Source of the DNA: Mesaphorura yosii
Taxonomy: Eukaryota > Arthropoda > Collembola > Poduromorpha > Tullbergiidae
Reading direction: 5' to 3'
NCBI GenBank assembly: GCA_009869945.1
Contig: WIXG01000091.1
Span: forward strand, 179,881-243,880
Length of the DNA: 64,000 nucleotides
The notes under the pieces were generated by a model. It saw nothing but the letters and a program-made list of their open reading frames with translations. It was not told the DNA's origin and ran no database searches. The translations under genes and the position numbers were made by a program. How positions within the stretch are numbered: the first letter of the stretch is position 1; each line of letters starts with the position of its first letter. This document shows positions 23,382-34,601 of this stretch, piece by piece.

Positions 23382-24906
23382 TTTCGCTTCGGTAGAGTTA
23401 ACGATTTGCAGATTCAGCAGCGAATGACGCTTGATTCACAAAAAACAGGCCTAAAATGATGAATGCGGGTAAAGGTTAGGGTAAGCTTCGTGGAGGCACA
23501 TATGGGTTCAAGCAACGCTTTAGTGCGTTTATTGTCAATCTGTCCGCTGTCCATCGGTACGGATAAAAATATCATATTTAATTGTACTAAATATGAACAG
23601 ATTAGCTTGCTTGGAATGTGTCTTCTCATGGTGGTAAATAAAAGACACACATGACATATACAGACATAACCGTTGACAGCATTGAAGCAGTTTGCTTTGA
23701 TTTGGAAGGAAGGATGCAAAGTTTTACTGCACTGCAATTATGACCATACACTCATCTGTTTCATTTCATCTGTCTTCAGACAGAAGACGGAGGCAATTAA
23801 ATATCGAGATGAGCTACATTCAGGAAGATTTCGTCCCACCAAAGGGTGGGTTTGGATTACACTAGTACGCCTGGAGACCCTGTGAAAATGATTCTCTGTA
23901 GATTTTCAGTCTGCCTGCTTTGATCTATCATTGGTGCGTTGTAGAAAAGTATTTTTCATTCCTAAATTACCGAATTACGTCGAAGTGATGGAAAAGCGAT
24001 GCATTCATTTATTTTTCGCACGCGAAAAAATGAAGGCGTAAACACAAACAAGAAGGTAAGACTGACCATCCGCATGGCTAGACTCTAGACTCTACGAATT
24101 TGGTGATGCGATTTGTTTTTTCAACTTCATCGCCTTCATCTTCGCCCCGTCTGTCAAAGTCCAAATAATGAAATCAGAACTTGACAAATATTAGGCTTGG
24201 TTATGAATTCGTCTTATTATCATCATTCTCGTGTACTCGTGCTCGACTATGAGTTCATGTTTGACAAAGTTCAACTGGTTTCTCAATTAATCCAGAAATA
24301 ACCAAACCTGCTGCTCTGTTTGTATATGATGGCTGGGACCTGGGTTTATTACAGAAGTTTCTCATAAGAAATTTTTTCCTTCTTGAAGTCACACTCTAGC
24401 CAAAAGACGTAATTTCTTTGTATAGATTTTTTCGTATTGGTTTTATTCCTCACATGCTGAACTGCGCTCATTAAGACATAAGACTCATTATGAATTGAAT
24501 TGTACTTGTAAACTAAAAACCTAAGAACTACAAGCTAAGGTAAGATAAAAGCTTAAGACGAAGTAATACACGTGTAGAGTATCTAAAATTAGTAAAGTGT
24601 TGACAATTTTGACACAATGAGAAAGATGAACACACTTCAACTCTCCACAGAATCTTGATAATTATAAGCTCCGCGTGCGCATTCGGGGCAAGGTTCAGAT
24701 CAACAGTTCATTCAAGCCAGAGAGGAAGTTCATAATACTACGTATTTATTTATACAATATTAAGTGGCAGACAGACTTTTGATTCAGTATCAAAATATAA
24801 ATTACATCATAATTAAAATTAAAGGCCTAAACTTAGCAAACATGAGGAATTCGATAAAACCGTGGCATGTGGCACAAGAACACACGCAGATAGACGCGAG
24901 TCCATG
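23382..24906. other. Intergenic region upstream of GMC copy B, no gene seen
   Basis: I see no family-like reading frame or RNA gene here. A minus-strand poly(A) signal for isocitrate lyase is at 24745-24750 (TTTATT on the + strand). Confidence 0.4.
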
Positions 24907-26585
24907 TTAATGCTGCGCAAGTGCAGATTTCTTATCAGAAGCGGAGCCTTCATCGAATTGCGCCTCCTCAGTGGATCCTTTCAGTGCTGTAATCGATGAC
25001 TGACCTTGCTGAATGACATTCGTGACTGCATCAAAGTAGCCTGTGCCCACTTCGCGCTGATGTTTAACTGCAGTGAAGCCGTACTCGCCTGCTGCAAACT
25101 CCTTCTGCTGTAGGTCGACAAAGGCTGGCATGCCAGTTGCGACGTAATTAAGGGCGAGGTCAAACATCGAGTAGTTGAGAGCGTGGAACCCGGCCAGCGT
25201 GATGAATTGGAACTTGTAACCCATTTGACCAAGTGCTTCTTGGAATGTAGCGATGTCGGCGTCACTCAGCTTGGCCTTCCAGTTGAAACTGGGCGAGCAA
25301 TTGTACGCGAGAAGCTTTCCAGGATAATGAGCATGGACTGCCTGGGCGAATGCTTTCGCGTATTGCAAGTTGGGCTACAAAGATTAGAGCGTGCCATTAA
25401 TTGTGTGTCATATTATAATTAATTAGTACATGTTCAGTTGTTATTCAACTTACTGTTGCCGTTTCACACCACAAAAGATCAGCGTAGGGCGCGTACGCGA
25501 TGGCGCGACTGATTGACTGCTGAAGACCAGGCTTGGTGCAGAAGAATCCTTCTGGTGTTCGCTTGCCAGTGCAGAACTGGCGATCATTCGCATCAACATC
25601 AGATGTAATGAGACTGGCTGCTTCACCATCAGTCCTGGCTATGATGACCGTTGGGACTCCCATTGTGTCGGCGGCCAGACGAGCTGCGGCCAGTTTGTCG
25701 ATAGCCTCTGAGGTGGGAACAAGGACTTTGCCACCTGAAAGGTCAGGAATGCAAGACAATTAGGCCTTGAGGCAAAATGAGACTTTCCGTGGACTTTGCC
25801 CGTGTAAAAGTAGACCAGTAGGTCGGATTGAGCTAAAAATAGGCAATTCTATTCATACTGGTCAAGACATGAATGCACTCACCCATATGCCCACATTTCT
25901 TCGCGGAAGCCAATTGATCTTCAAAATGCACGGCTGCGGCTCCTGCATCAATCATCCCCTTTGTGATTTCGAATGCATTCAGCACACCTCCGAAACCTGC
26001 CTCGGCGTCAGCGACGAGTGGGACGAACCAGTCCTCCACGCTGTAGTCGCCTTCTGAATGGTGAATCTGATCAGCACGCTGGAGGGTTTTGTTAATGCTG
26101 CGGACAAGCGCTGGAACGGAGTTGGCAGGGTAGAGTGACTGATCCGGGTACATTTCTCCTGAAAGATTTGCGTCAGCAGCCACTTGCCACCCTGAGATGT
26201 AAATAGCTTGCATTCCAGCCTTGACTTGTTGCATGGCCTGATTTCCTGTCAGGGCTCCCAATGCTTTCACGTATGGAGTATCGTTCACGAGGTTCCACAG
26301 CTTCTGTGCCCCATGCCTGGCGATACTATGTTCGATGGGCATGCTGCCCTGCAACGCTTCGACTTCAGCAGCAGTGTAACGACGCTTGATTCCTTTCCAC
26401 CTGGGATTTTCCTTCCATTCATGTTCAATTCTTGCGATGCGTTGTTGCCGGAGTTGTTGAACTGTCGGATTCTGCGTCGCCTGAGTCTTGCTGAAGAATC
26501 GTTGCTGAATTATGGAGAAAATCGGTACCGTTGAGGGGTTTGCAGCAATCAACTGGTTTTTTAATACTTGGGCGTGAAGTGCCAT
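24907..26585 (-). CDS. icl: Isocitrate lyase, bacterial AceA type with presequence
   Basis: Isocitrate lyase cleaves isocitrate to succinate and glyoxylate, the first committed step of the glyoxylate shunt. Exons are 26585-25883, 25734-25454 and 25374-24907; 483 residues. The catalytic signature [17 protein letters not shown] spans intron 1, with the active-site Cys near residue 231. [47 protein letters not shown] and STEEAQF follow as in the short bacterial enzymes. The length and lack of the large insertion seen in plant and fungal ICL place it near the AceA group; this is a family-level judgement. The first 38 residues are basic and Ser/Gln-rich (ending near QQRFFSKTQ) and resemble a mitochondrial presequence. 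The C-terminus is AQH, not an SKL-type peroxisomal signal. Introns exclude bacterial contamination. Confidence 0.95.
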
Positions 26586-29511
26586 TTTCGATCGTTAATT
26601 AGGTCAGAGTTGCGTGGTTATTAAAATGTCAAGTTGAGAAGAATGCTAAAATGCGTTTGTGACTCGTGTCAAGAGAGAGACTGGTGAAGGTTTGAGCTTT
26701 TCTTTGTGATTGAAGTAGGAACGTTGTGACTTGGTTTCCAAAAAGTATTTGGTTATCTATCCGAAATTAGCAATTTGTTTTTATACTAAAAGTTGGGAGT
26801 CTCACCACCACCAGGCAATCGGACCATCATCACCAAGAAGTACAGGGCCGGTCTTTCAGCATTCTACTTGTTTCCTATTCTTTCTACCGAAGTAGACTTT
26901 GAACAGTCGTATACCGATCGTCGCAATAATGCTGAACATTGAACGGAACTCTAAGAAAGGCAGTCAAGCAAACTCATGCGAGTTTGCATTGACTACATGT
27001 TAATGGCATTGATGAATGGAATTATTCTCGTTTCAAGTAAAGCAAAGTGTGTGTTTACGTGCGGCTATGGGCTTAGAAGAACCATCCCGTATACAAATCA
27101 AGTTAATATGAATCGAACTTATATGCAGTATGGGCTGACGAAACAAACCCAACGACTCAAAGGGTTCAATTTCTCTGACAAAGTCCAATCAACCAGCCAC
27201 GACTCGATGGAATATAACCCATCACGTAGACCAGACATAAAAACATTTCATCATTAAATCACGTCATTTGATTCGAGTCCACATGACGTTGGAACAGAAT
27301 GTAAACACACCACAAACACAAGCCACAGGAAAAAAATAGGAAGACCATCCCGTCACATCTCGTATCACGTCGGCAAACGACTTTATAATAAACTACCTTG
27401 CTTAAAATTGTATTTGTAAATAATTCCATGTGCTACAGGAAAACACGACAGAATTATCTTACGGACTTTATGACTGACCATTGCGTGTTACATAAGGGAA
27501 CACCCCATCATGGGGCAAGGAAAGGACAGGGTTCATGCCTCGCATCACGTCCTACGTCGTAGCTGGAGATAGAATGTTTATTTTTGTTTTGGTACCCAAT
27601 CCCAATTCACTTCCGAGAGTCGAAACTCGAAGTATTGACCAACTAATTTCGTAGATGTTAGTGACTCGAAAAGCTGAAGTCCAAAATTCAGACGTTCCAA
27701 AAATAAAATCTCATGAAGGCTTGAGACTCTTTGTTAACATTCCAGATTTAACCAGATCGACGTTATGAAGGATGGGCCCGGTAATCCCCAAATCTGACCA
27801 ATGAGAGTGGACTGTCAAGGAGGCGGAGGGTCAAATTCCATTCGAAATCAAGCTGCACTGTCTAAGTGACGAGGACGCGTCGGGGTTGGGGTAACATGGA
27901 GCATGCATTCTCATTTTCCCATTTTCATTGTTGATTTTCATTTCAGAGCAACAAGAACGACAGGTGATCGTTGCGAAATGCATAAGAAGAATTGTTTTGT
28001 TAAGACAAATACTCTATTATTGTAACCTCATTACCTAACTGATGAACGATTTAACATGCCAAACCTCGTGACACGGTCTTTGTACCCTCCTTATCAGGAC
28101 TGCAAATAAAGACAGATGGGCATGCAATATGGCCAGACGTCATCATATTTCATATTTGTGCAAATTCGAATTTTGCTCGCCCATCCAACCCGGCTCTCTT
28201 CCAAAGTTGTCGATAAATTATGTAAATCATTCATTCGTGGATCAGCGACATGAACTTTGTCCACACGTCACAAGCCAATAGTCCAAAGTCGTTTGAGCAC
28301 TGGTTACGCGAACACCTTGCACCCTGAACGCAAGCACGCATCATTAAACAAGATGTAAACAACAGAGCTAATACTGCGCGTATGAATGATGACCACACTA
28401 ATAGAATGCTTTAATCATAATTTCATGTTTGTGCTGCACTTGAGGTTTTGGGTTGTCACTTGTTTACAAACAGCTTCACACGAAAACCAGCATCGGTCGT
28501 TGGGACAGTTCACAATAAAGCCAAGCCGCTGGCATAGGATTTTTCCATTCTGTTTAAAAAAGTACTGCAAGACAATTGTCAAGAAGGAAACAAGAAGCCA
28601 AGGCAAAGAGGAATTTTCTGGTAAGTTTTCATATCATTTCCCCTGTACGCTTGCTTTGTTGAACTTTTGGACTCATCTTATACGGAAAGGTCGTTTTCAT
28701 GGTTTGGTTTTTGCCATTGGCTGTCTTGTCATGAAAGTAAGTAATCAGTTGTAAGGTATTACTTTGCATGGAAAAAGACTGCAGTTGATGAGAAATTTGA
28801 ACTCTGTGGTCTATCTTTAATATGCCAGTCTATGTTGCGTACCACTCCTCTGCCTAGTTTCCATACAAGATCGAAACAGCAATAATGACCAAATCAACTT
28901 ATTTTTATCACCCATGTTTACTTCTTCGCTGACATTTGTATTTAGAATTGTCCGCATTTGCATTATGGAAATATAGCTGGACGACATCACAAGTGCACTC
29001 ATTCATCTTGCTGTTAAGCCAGTAGCACAAGAATAAAAAATCCAGAATCCGTGAATCCGAATTCGTAACGTAGCGTTGTCTCACTCTGAACAAGAGCGCA
29101 GAAAGGTACGAACTTTGCATTATTGATCATGTCTCATCTGAAGGACGCCGCATAATCAAGTGCATTGTTAACATTTCAGATTAAATTGATACTCCTCCAA
29201 AGTTCCAGATCATCTCCCACGTCACCCCGATACTCCGACTCCATGATTTGATTCGATGCAGTAAGTTCAATAAGATAAGCCGATTACTGTGAGATTGATA
29301 CAGCTGGCCTTGTGCTTGAAATCGCTTCCCGTTGGGTTTATTCCTTCCTGGAATTCTGAGTGAACTTACTTGTGGACCTTGCTTTAACGTGGACGTGACA
29401 AGGCAATAAAATTTATTTGTACAATTGTTATGTAATGCATGCCTTCCAGCCACAAACCAGACACAAAAAGAAGTTAACCATGCCTTGTTTACGATTTCGT
29501 TTATGCAGATT
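26586..29511. other. Shared 5' region between isocitrate lyase and malate synthase
   Basis: The two glyoxylate-shunt genes diverge from this 2.9 kb stretch, so it must hold both promoters and any 5' UTR exons. A plausible acceptor (TTTATGCAG) ends at 29508-29509, just before the malate synthase ATG, which suggests a 5' UTR intron. Open frames at 26976-27257, 28386-28754 and others show no family resemblance. No repeat was recognised. Confidence 0.5.
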
Positions 29512-31652
29512 ATGTTGCTGAAACTCGCCGCATTAAGCCACAAGCCCAGCCTCAGTCTCTGTTTGCGCTCCATCGTCTTCACAATGAGTACTAAATCCTA
29601 TTCTTCGGCGACCACGCTCAAAATCGTGCCAGCTGTTGACGCAAAGTATAAAGATGTCCTGACACCGGACAGTTTGGAATTCCTGAAGAAGTTGCACTGC
29701 AATTTTGAAGACAGGCGTCAGGCATTGTTGGCACAGAGAGTTGTGCGCTACGACGAGCTGAAATCCGGTAAGACAAGCTTGCAGTTCTTGGAATCAACGA
29801 AACACATTCGCGATGATCCAAGCTGGAAGGTGGCACCGCTGCCACCGGCTCTTCAAAGGCGTCATGTGGAAATCACGGGACCAGTGGACAGAAAAATGGT
29901 CATCAACGCGCTGAACTCCGGTTCAGATTGTTATATGGCTGATTTTGAAGATTCAAACACGCCAACATGGACAAATCAGTGCAATGGGCAAGTTAACCTG
30001 AAGGATGCCATTCGAAGGCAAATTGATAGTGAAATCGGTGGGAAGCAGTACAAGTTGAAGCCCAAGGTGGCTACTCTGCTTGTTCGGCCCAGAGGTAAAT
30101 TCAGTCTTGCATTGGGGCATGCAATTAGCCATGTGACGTGGCCAATTTGATAGCATTTTGATCCGTTGCATGGAGGCTGGCATTTGGACGAAAAGCACAT
30201 TCTCGTGGATAACAAGCGTCTCTCCGGGAGCCTGTTTGATTTTGGTCTGTATTTCTACCACAACGCCAAAGAACTACTCAAGAATGGCCTCGGTCCATAC
30301 TTTTACTTGCCCAAGCTTGAAAGTCATCAGGAGGCAAGACTTTGGAATGACGTCTTCACATTTGCGCAGAAGGAAGTTGGAATTCCAGAAGGCACAATCA
30401 AAGCAACCGTGTTGATTGAAACAATTCCAGCAGCTTTCGAAATGGAAGAAATCCTGTACGAATTGCGTCAGCATTCGGCCGGATTAAATGCTGGTCGATG
30501 GGATTATATTTTTAGGTAATTTTTTGCACAACAAAATAATGGCACCAAGACTAATGTCCTGCATAAGGACTATACGCGCCCTCACGGATATATTTCAAAG
30601 ATATATTCCAAAGCAGTTCTGTTTTCTCTTTAGCTGTATCAAGAAATTCCGACATCGCGATGACCTTTGTTTCTCAAACCGGAGTTACGTAACGATGACC
30701 ACTGCATTCATGAGAGCGTATGCTCTTCTTCTGATCAAAACATGTCACAAGAGGAATGCTCCGGCCATAGGCGGAATGAGGTATGACCATGTTTTTCATG
30801 AAATCATGAGTCATATGTTATGTCACTTGAGGATATTTTAGCATAAGTTCGTCTTTCCAGTGCCTTGATTCCAATCAAAGACGATCCGGCTGCAAATGAG
30901 AAGGCGCTTGCTGGTGTCCGTGAAGACAAGGCTCGTGACGCAAGAGACGGTTATGATGGAGGTTGGGTTGCACATCCAGGACTGGTCGAATTGGCCGCAA
31001 CCGAATTTAGTGAGTATATACTTTGTCAGTGACATAACGCAGACTAAATGATTTCCTACTGATGCAACGTATCGAATCAGTTGTGTAAATGCTGAATCAG
31101 AATCTCTAATGAGTCTAATGCAACTTTAGAAAAAGTGCTTGGTGATAAACCAAATCAAATTGAGAAGCAACTGCCGGAGTTAATCGTGGAAGGGAAAGAT
31201 TTGGTAAACTTCCAGCCGGACAAGCTCATTATCACTGAGGATGGTCTGAGGCAGAACATTACAATCGGCCTTCAGTACTTGGCAAACTGGTTGGTTGGAA
31301 CGGGTTGCGTCCCCATCTTTAATTTGATGGAAGATGTAAATAACTACAACTTATGCATTAATTCTTCCAATAATGGATTTGACTGTTGGGCTGTAAATTT
31401 TAGGCCGCCACCGCTGAAATTTCTCGCAGCATGGTGTGGCAGTGGATTCATTCGTCAAAGGGAATTCTTGCTGACGGTCGAAAAGTCACCGTGGAATTGG
31501 TCAATTCAATTGTCGCAGAGGAACTGAATAAATTGAAGGTGTCAAACTCAAAGGGACTGCCGTTTGACAAAGCAGCTGAAGTATTCACGAAAATTGCAAT
31601 TAGCGATAAGTACGAAGATTTCTTGACCCTCCCTCTTTACGAAACATTTTAA
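29512..31652 (+). CDS. ms: Malate synthase (A type) with presequence
   Basis: Malate synthase condenses glyoxylate with acetyl-CoA to malate, completing the glyoxylate shunt. Exons are 29512-30094, 30176-30515, 30634-30780, 30861-31009, 31130-31335 and 31404-31652; 557 residues. Family motifs include [17 protein letters not shown], the signature [14 protein letters not shown] (about residue 300), [39 protein letters not shown], and the catalytic-base motif MED followed by [14 protein letters not shown]. The start was set at the ATG three bases after a likely 5' UTR acceptor; an in-frame ATG lies nine bases upstream. The N-terminal 32 residues are basic and Ser/Leu-rich, like a mitochondrial presequence. 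The C-terminus is YETF, without a peroxisomal signal. It is separate from isocitrate lyase, unlike the fused bifunctional protein of nematodes. Confidence 0.95.
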
Positions 31653-32173
31653 GTTTCTCTTGTTTCAATGATAAGAATTTAAGGAAATCGCCTGGAATAA
31701 AAGAGCAAATTAGTTTCCGTTTTCCGCTTGGCTCAACTTCATCGACGGTATTTGTTTCCCATCCAAATTCCGGATTTTCCGAATTTTGCAAAAGGGCACG
31801 AGAAGATGAGAGTACGACGCATTCATTCAATGCATCTCGCAATGTCAGTCATCGGTGTAAATTAACTCATCTCAGCTAAAGCACCTGAATTACTGGTCAC
31901 GTGGACGGTTCCGGCAAATCAAGCCATATGAAATTCTTTTTATCGTCAAAGTTGGCAGTCTTGATAGTGATTTTTTGGAACCGGTCGGGCGAGTCGTAGA
32001 TCGAGTTTCTTCAAGTTTCTTGTCTTTGTTCTACCAAAAAAGTATAGTCGGCGCATTTTCCAAATGAGACAACGTCCCAATTTTTGCAGTTTTAAGTTAA
32101 CAGCCTCAACTTAGCAAAATTTGTTCGAGTCGAGTGGACGAGTGAAGTCGGAGTGATTTCCCAAAGGAGGACA
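31653..32173. other. Malate synthase to ARL2 interval
   Basis: This holds the malate synthase 3' UTR, with AATAAAA at about 31697, and the ARL2 5' UTR. No gene was seen. Confidence 0.4.
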
Positions 32174-33033
32174 ATGGTTTTGCTCACAATTCTAAGGAAG
32201 CTGAGGGAGAAGGAAAGGGAGGTGCGAGTACTGATGCTGTAGGTCCAAGTGTCAACGATTTTAATTTGCAAAGGGAGATTGTCATCTAATTAACACTCCT
32301 TTCCATTTTTAGAGGGTTAGATAATGCGGGGAAAACCACAATCTGGAAGAAATTCACTGGACAAGATATAAACACCATTTCACCGACGCTGGGGTTCCAT
32401 ATTCAAACTTTGGAACACAATGGGTAAGTCCGCCATGCTGGTCATGCTCATGCCGAGTACAAGCTAAAACTAAAATTACTTTAATTGTGTATCTGGTGTT
32501 AGATTTCAGCTAAACATTTGGGACGTTGGTGGACAGAAGAGCTTAAGATCTTATTGGAAAAATTATTTTGAAAGCACCGACGGTCTCATCTGGGTCGTGG
32601 ACAGCGCGGACAAAATGCGTCTCAATGATTGCAAATTGGAGTTGCAAGGGTTGATACAAGAAGAGGTAATTAATTGATCCATTGACAAATTGGTTAGCTG
32701 TTTAGTCAGTATTCTCATACGCATGATTGCTTATGTGATACGATGTTTTCAGAGATTGTCTAGTGTCTCATTGTTGGTGTTTGCAAACAAAGCTGACCTG
32801 CCAGGTGCCTTAACCTGTGACGAAATCCGAGACGTAAGACAATATTACACTTATTGTTCACCGCTCCATTCGATTGAACAACTCATGTGTTCATGATGTA
32901 GACTCTTGGCTTGGATAAAATCAAAGATCAGCATTGGCAAATATTTAGCTGCAGTGCAATCACTGGTGATAATTTGGCTGAAGGAATGGATTGGATTACA
33001 AGTGATATTTCAACGAGAATAATTCTAGAATAG
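32174..33033 (+). CDS. ARL2: ADP-ribosylation factor-like GTPase ARL2
   Basis: ARL2 is a small GTPase that acts with tubulin cofactors and with PDE-delta/BART effectors. Exons are 32174-32238, 32313-32423, 32503-32665, 32753-32833 and 32902-33033; 183 residues, the usual ARL2 length. The start [20 protein letters not shown] matches ARL2 rather than ARL3. The P-loop [14 protein letters not shown], switch [19 protein letters not shown] (NKxD guanine motif) and SCSA are all intact. Gly2 is replaced by Val, which fits the lack of N-myristoylation of ARL2. Confidence 0.95.
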
Positions 33034-33253
33034 TCTCCTTCAAACACTTCCTCTAACCATTGATAACTGATAACCTCCAATCATCGGATCCATCGCACGT
33101 ACAATTAAAAACCCATCAACATTGATTGACACGCGTTGTGGGGTTTTGGCATTGATGGTTGACCTCGCATAAATGGTTCTCATATTACCTTCATACAACA
33201 ACTTAACCCTTACTTGTGGTGTTTTGCACATGTATTTTTACACGGGGCTCTAA

Positions 33254-33259
33254 AATAAA
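33254..33259 (+). terminator. poly(A) signal of ARL2
   Basis: AATAAA lies 220 bases after the ARL2 stop. The opposing signal of the next gene starts 36 bases further on. Confidence 0.65.
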
Positions 33260-33294
33260 CACAAATCACACAACAGTGAAGAATCAACAATTTG

Positions 33295-33300
33295 TTTATT
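33295..33300 (-). terminator. poly(A) signal of the SPTSS-type gene
   Basis: TTTATT on the + strand reads AATAAA on the - strand, about 195 bases past the stop codon. Confidence 0.6.
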
Positions 33301-33495
33301 CACAGGATTCTCTGCTTGTTTGTACAAAGTGTAAAAGCACGAATACTTAAGTGGCTAAACAGTATAAAGGAAGAAGCCTGACTTGGTGGTATGTTTTCGA
33401 CTTGGTCTTGTATGTAGGAGACACGAAACTAGCTTAGGTTGTCTCCTAATGTATCGTATGGACATATCGTGGTATGTTCGATTGTGTCGGGCAAG

Positions 33496-33880
33496 CTACA
33501 TATTCACTCCAATGGGCGTGCTGTCGTCATATATCGAATTTTCGCCTATCGTGGAGGCAGGGCTGTTTCCAGTTGATATGATTCCGATAAATCCGAGCAT
33601 TTTGAGCGTGTAATGTGGGAGGTACACCCAAGACGAGTACAGAATTGTTGCGAGCATCACAATCACAATGCTGTCTGCAATTCACATACACAATACATTA
33701 ATCATCCCTTGTCGTGCCCCTCGATTTAACTTTAATGCAATAACTACTACAACTACAAGCATGTGGTTGCTTACTGATAATCGTTTTCTCCCAAGGTTCC
33801 ATCATGTACAGGGCAGTGACAAGAGAGTAGTTTAAATAGAATTTCTTGCATTTTGCTACGATCGTTGAAATAAACCCCAT
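33496..33880 (-). CDS. SPTSSA: Serine palmitoyltransferase small subunit (SPTSSA/ghiberti type)
   Basis: Small SPT subunits activate the SPTLC1-SPTLC2 heterodimer in the ER, the first step of sphingolipid synthesis. Exons are 33880-33775 and 33674-33496; 94 residues. The diagnostic segment FYLNYSLVTALYMMEPWEKT closely matches the vertebrate core and is followed by a hydrophobic helix (VIVMLATILYSSWVYLP). The C-terminal 40 residues are polar and longer than in vertebrate SPTSSA. The gene is convergent with ARL2. Confidence 0.9.
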
Positions 33881-34601
33881 GTTGACTTTCAGTTAAAAAT
33901 ATTGACAAGAGTCACCCTTAAATTTTGACTCAAACTGAGTTCTAGCACAACTTATAGTTCAAAAATAAATGATAAATGAATTTAATTAAGGAGAATTAGG
34001 TCCCCTCCTGCTCTACTCTTTCGTTCCTGTTTGCCGTCTTCTATGAACGAAAAGAGCGAAAACGAGTGACTCATGTTCGTGATTCAATTTTACGCAACTG
34101 TGAGTCTCAACTGAACTGCGACGTCTCATGTGAAAAGCGATGAGAACGCCAATATGAAGTAACAATCTATGCCCAGTTTGTCTCAATTTCGGACGTTCAG
34201 ATGCATTCATACTTCAAAGGAAGAAACGGCATATTGAAATTCTCCATTTACAGATTTATTGAAGCTTGTGTAAGGCTCACATAATTCACAAATTTGATTT
34301 TCTGGAATAGTAACTAACATCCAAGAGGGCCAAGAGCTGGGTTGAAGAGGTATGAATTCTAAATGGAAGAAATCTATATTCTAAGGTTAAGGTTAGCGTA
34401 GTAAAAGTAAAGACAGAAGACACAAACTCACACTTGTAATAGTTCAATAGCTCAAAACTATTCACAATATTATTAGTTTCCTCGGATAGGATGCAGCCGA
34501 TTTATCCTATTTGTGCAAGAAATTATATAAAAGTATACAAGCTAACAGCAATCTTCGAAATGTTCTAAACCTAAAATTACGTTTCTAAAAGTGGTATCTA
34601 T
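33881..34601. other. SPTSS promoter and PRPF39 3' region
   Basis: No gene was seen. A minus-strand AATAAA at 34255-34260 (TTTATT on the + strand) is a reasonable poly(A) signal for PRPF39. Confidence 0.45.

Noticed and set aside
24907-26585. Isocitrate lyase as bacterial contamination
   Set aside because: The gene has two GT-AG introns, a presequence-like N-terminus and lies between clear animal genes in continuous sequence.
28386-28754. 122-residue open frame in the ICL-MS interval
   Set aside because: It has no recognisable domain, uneven composition and no splice context; it is likely chance.
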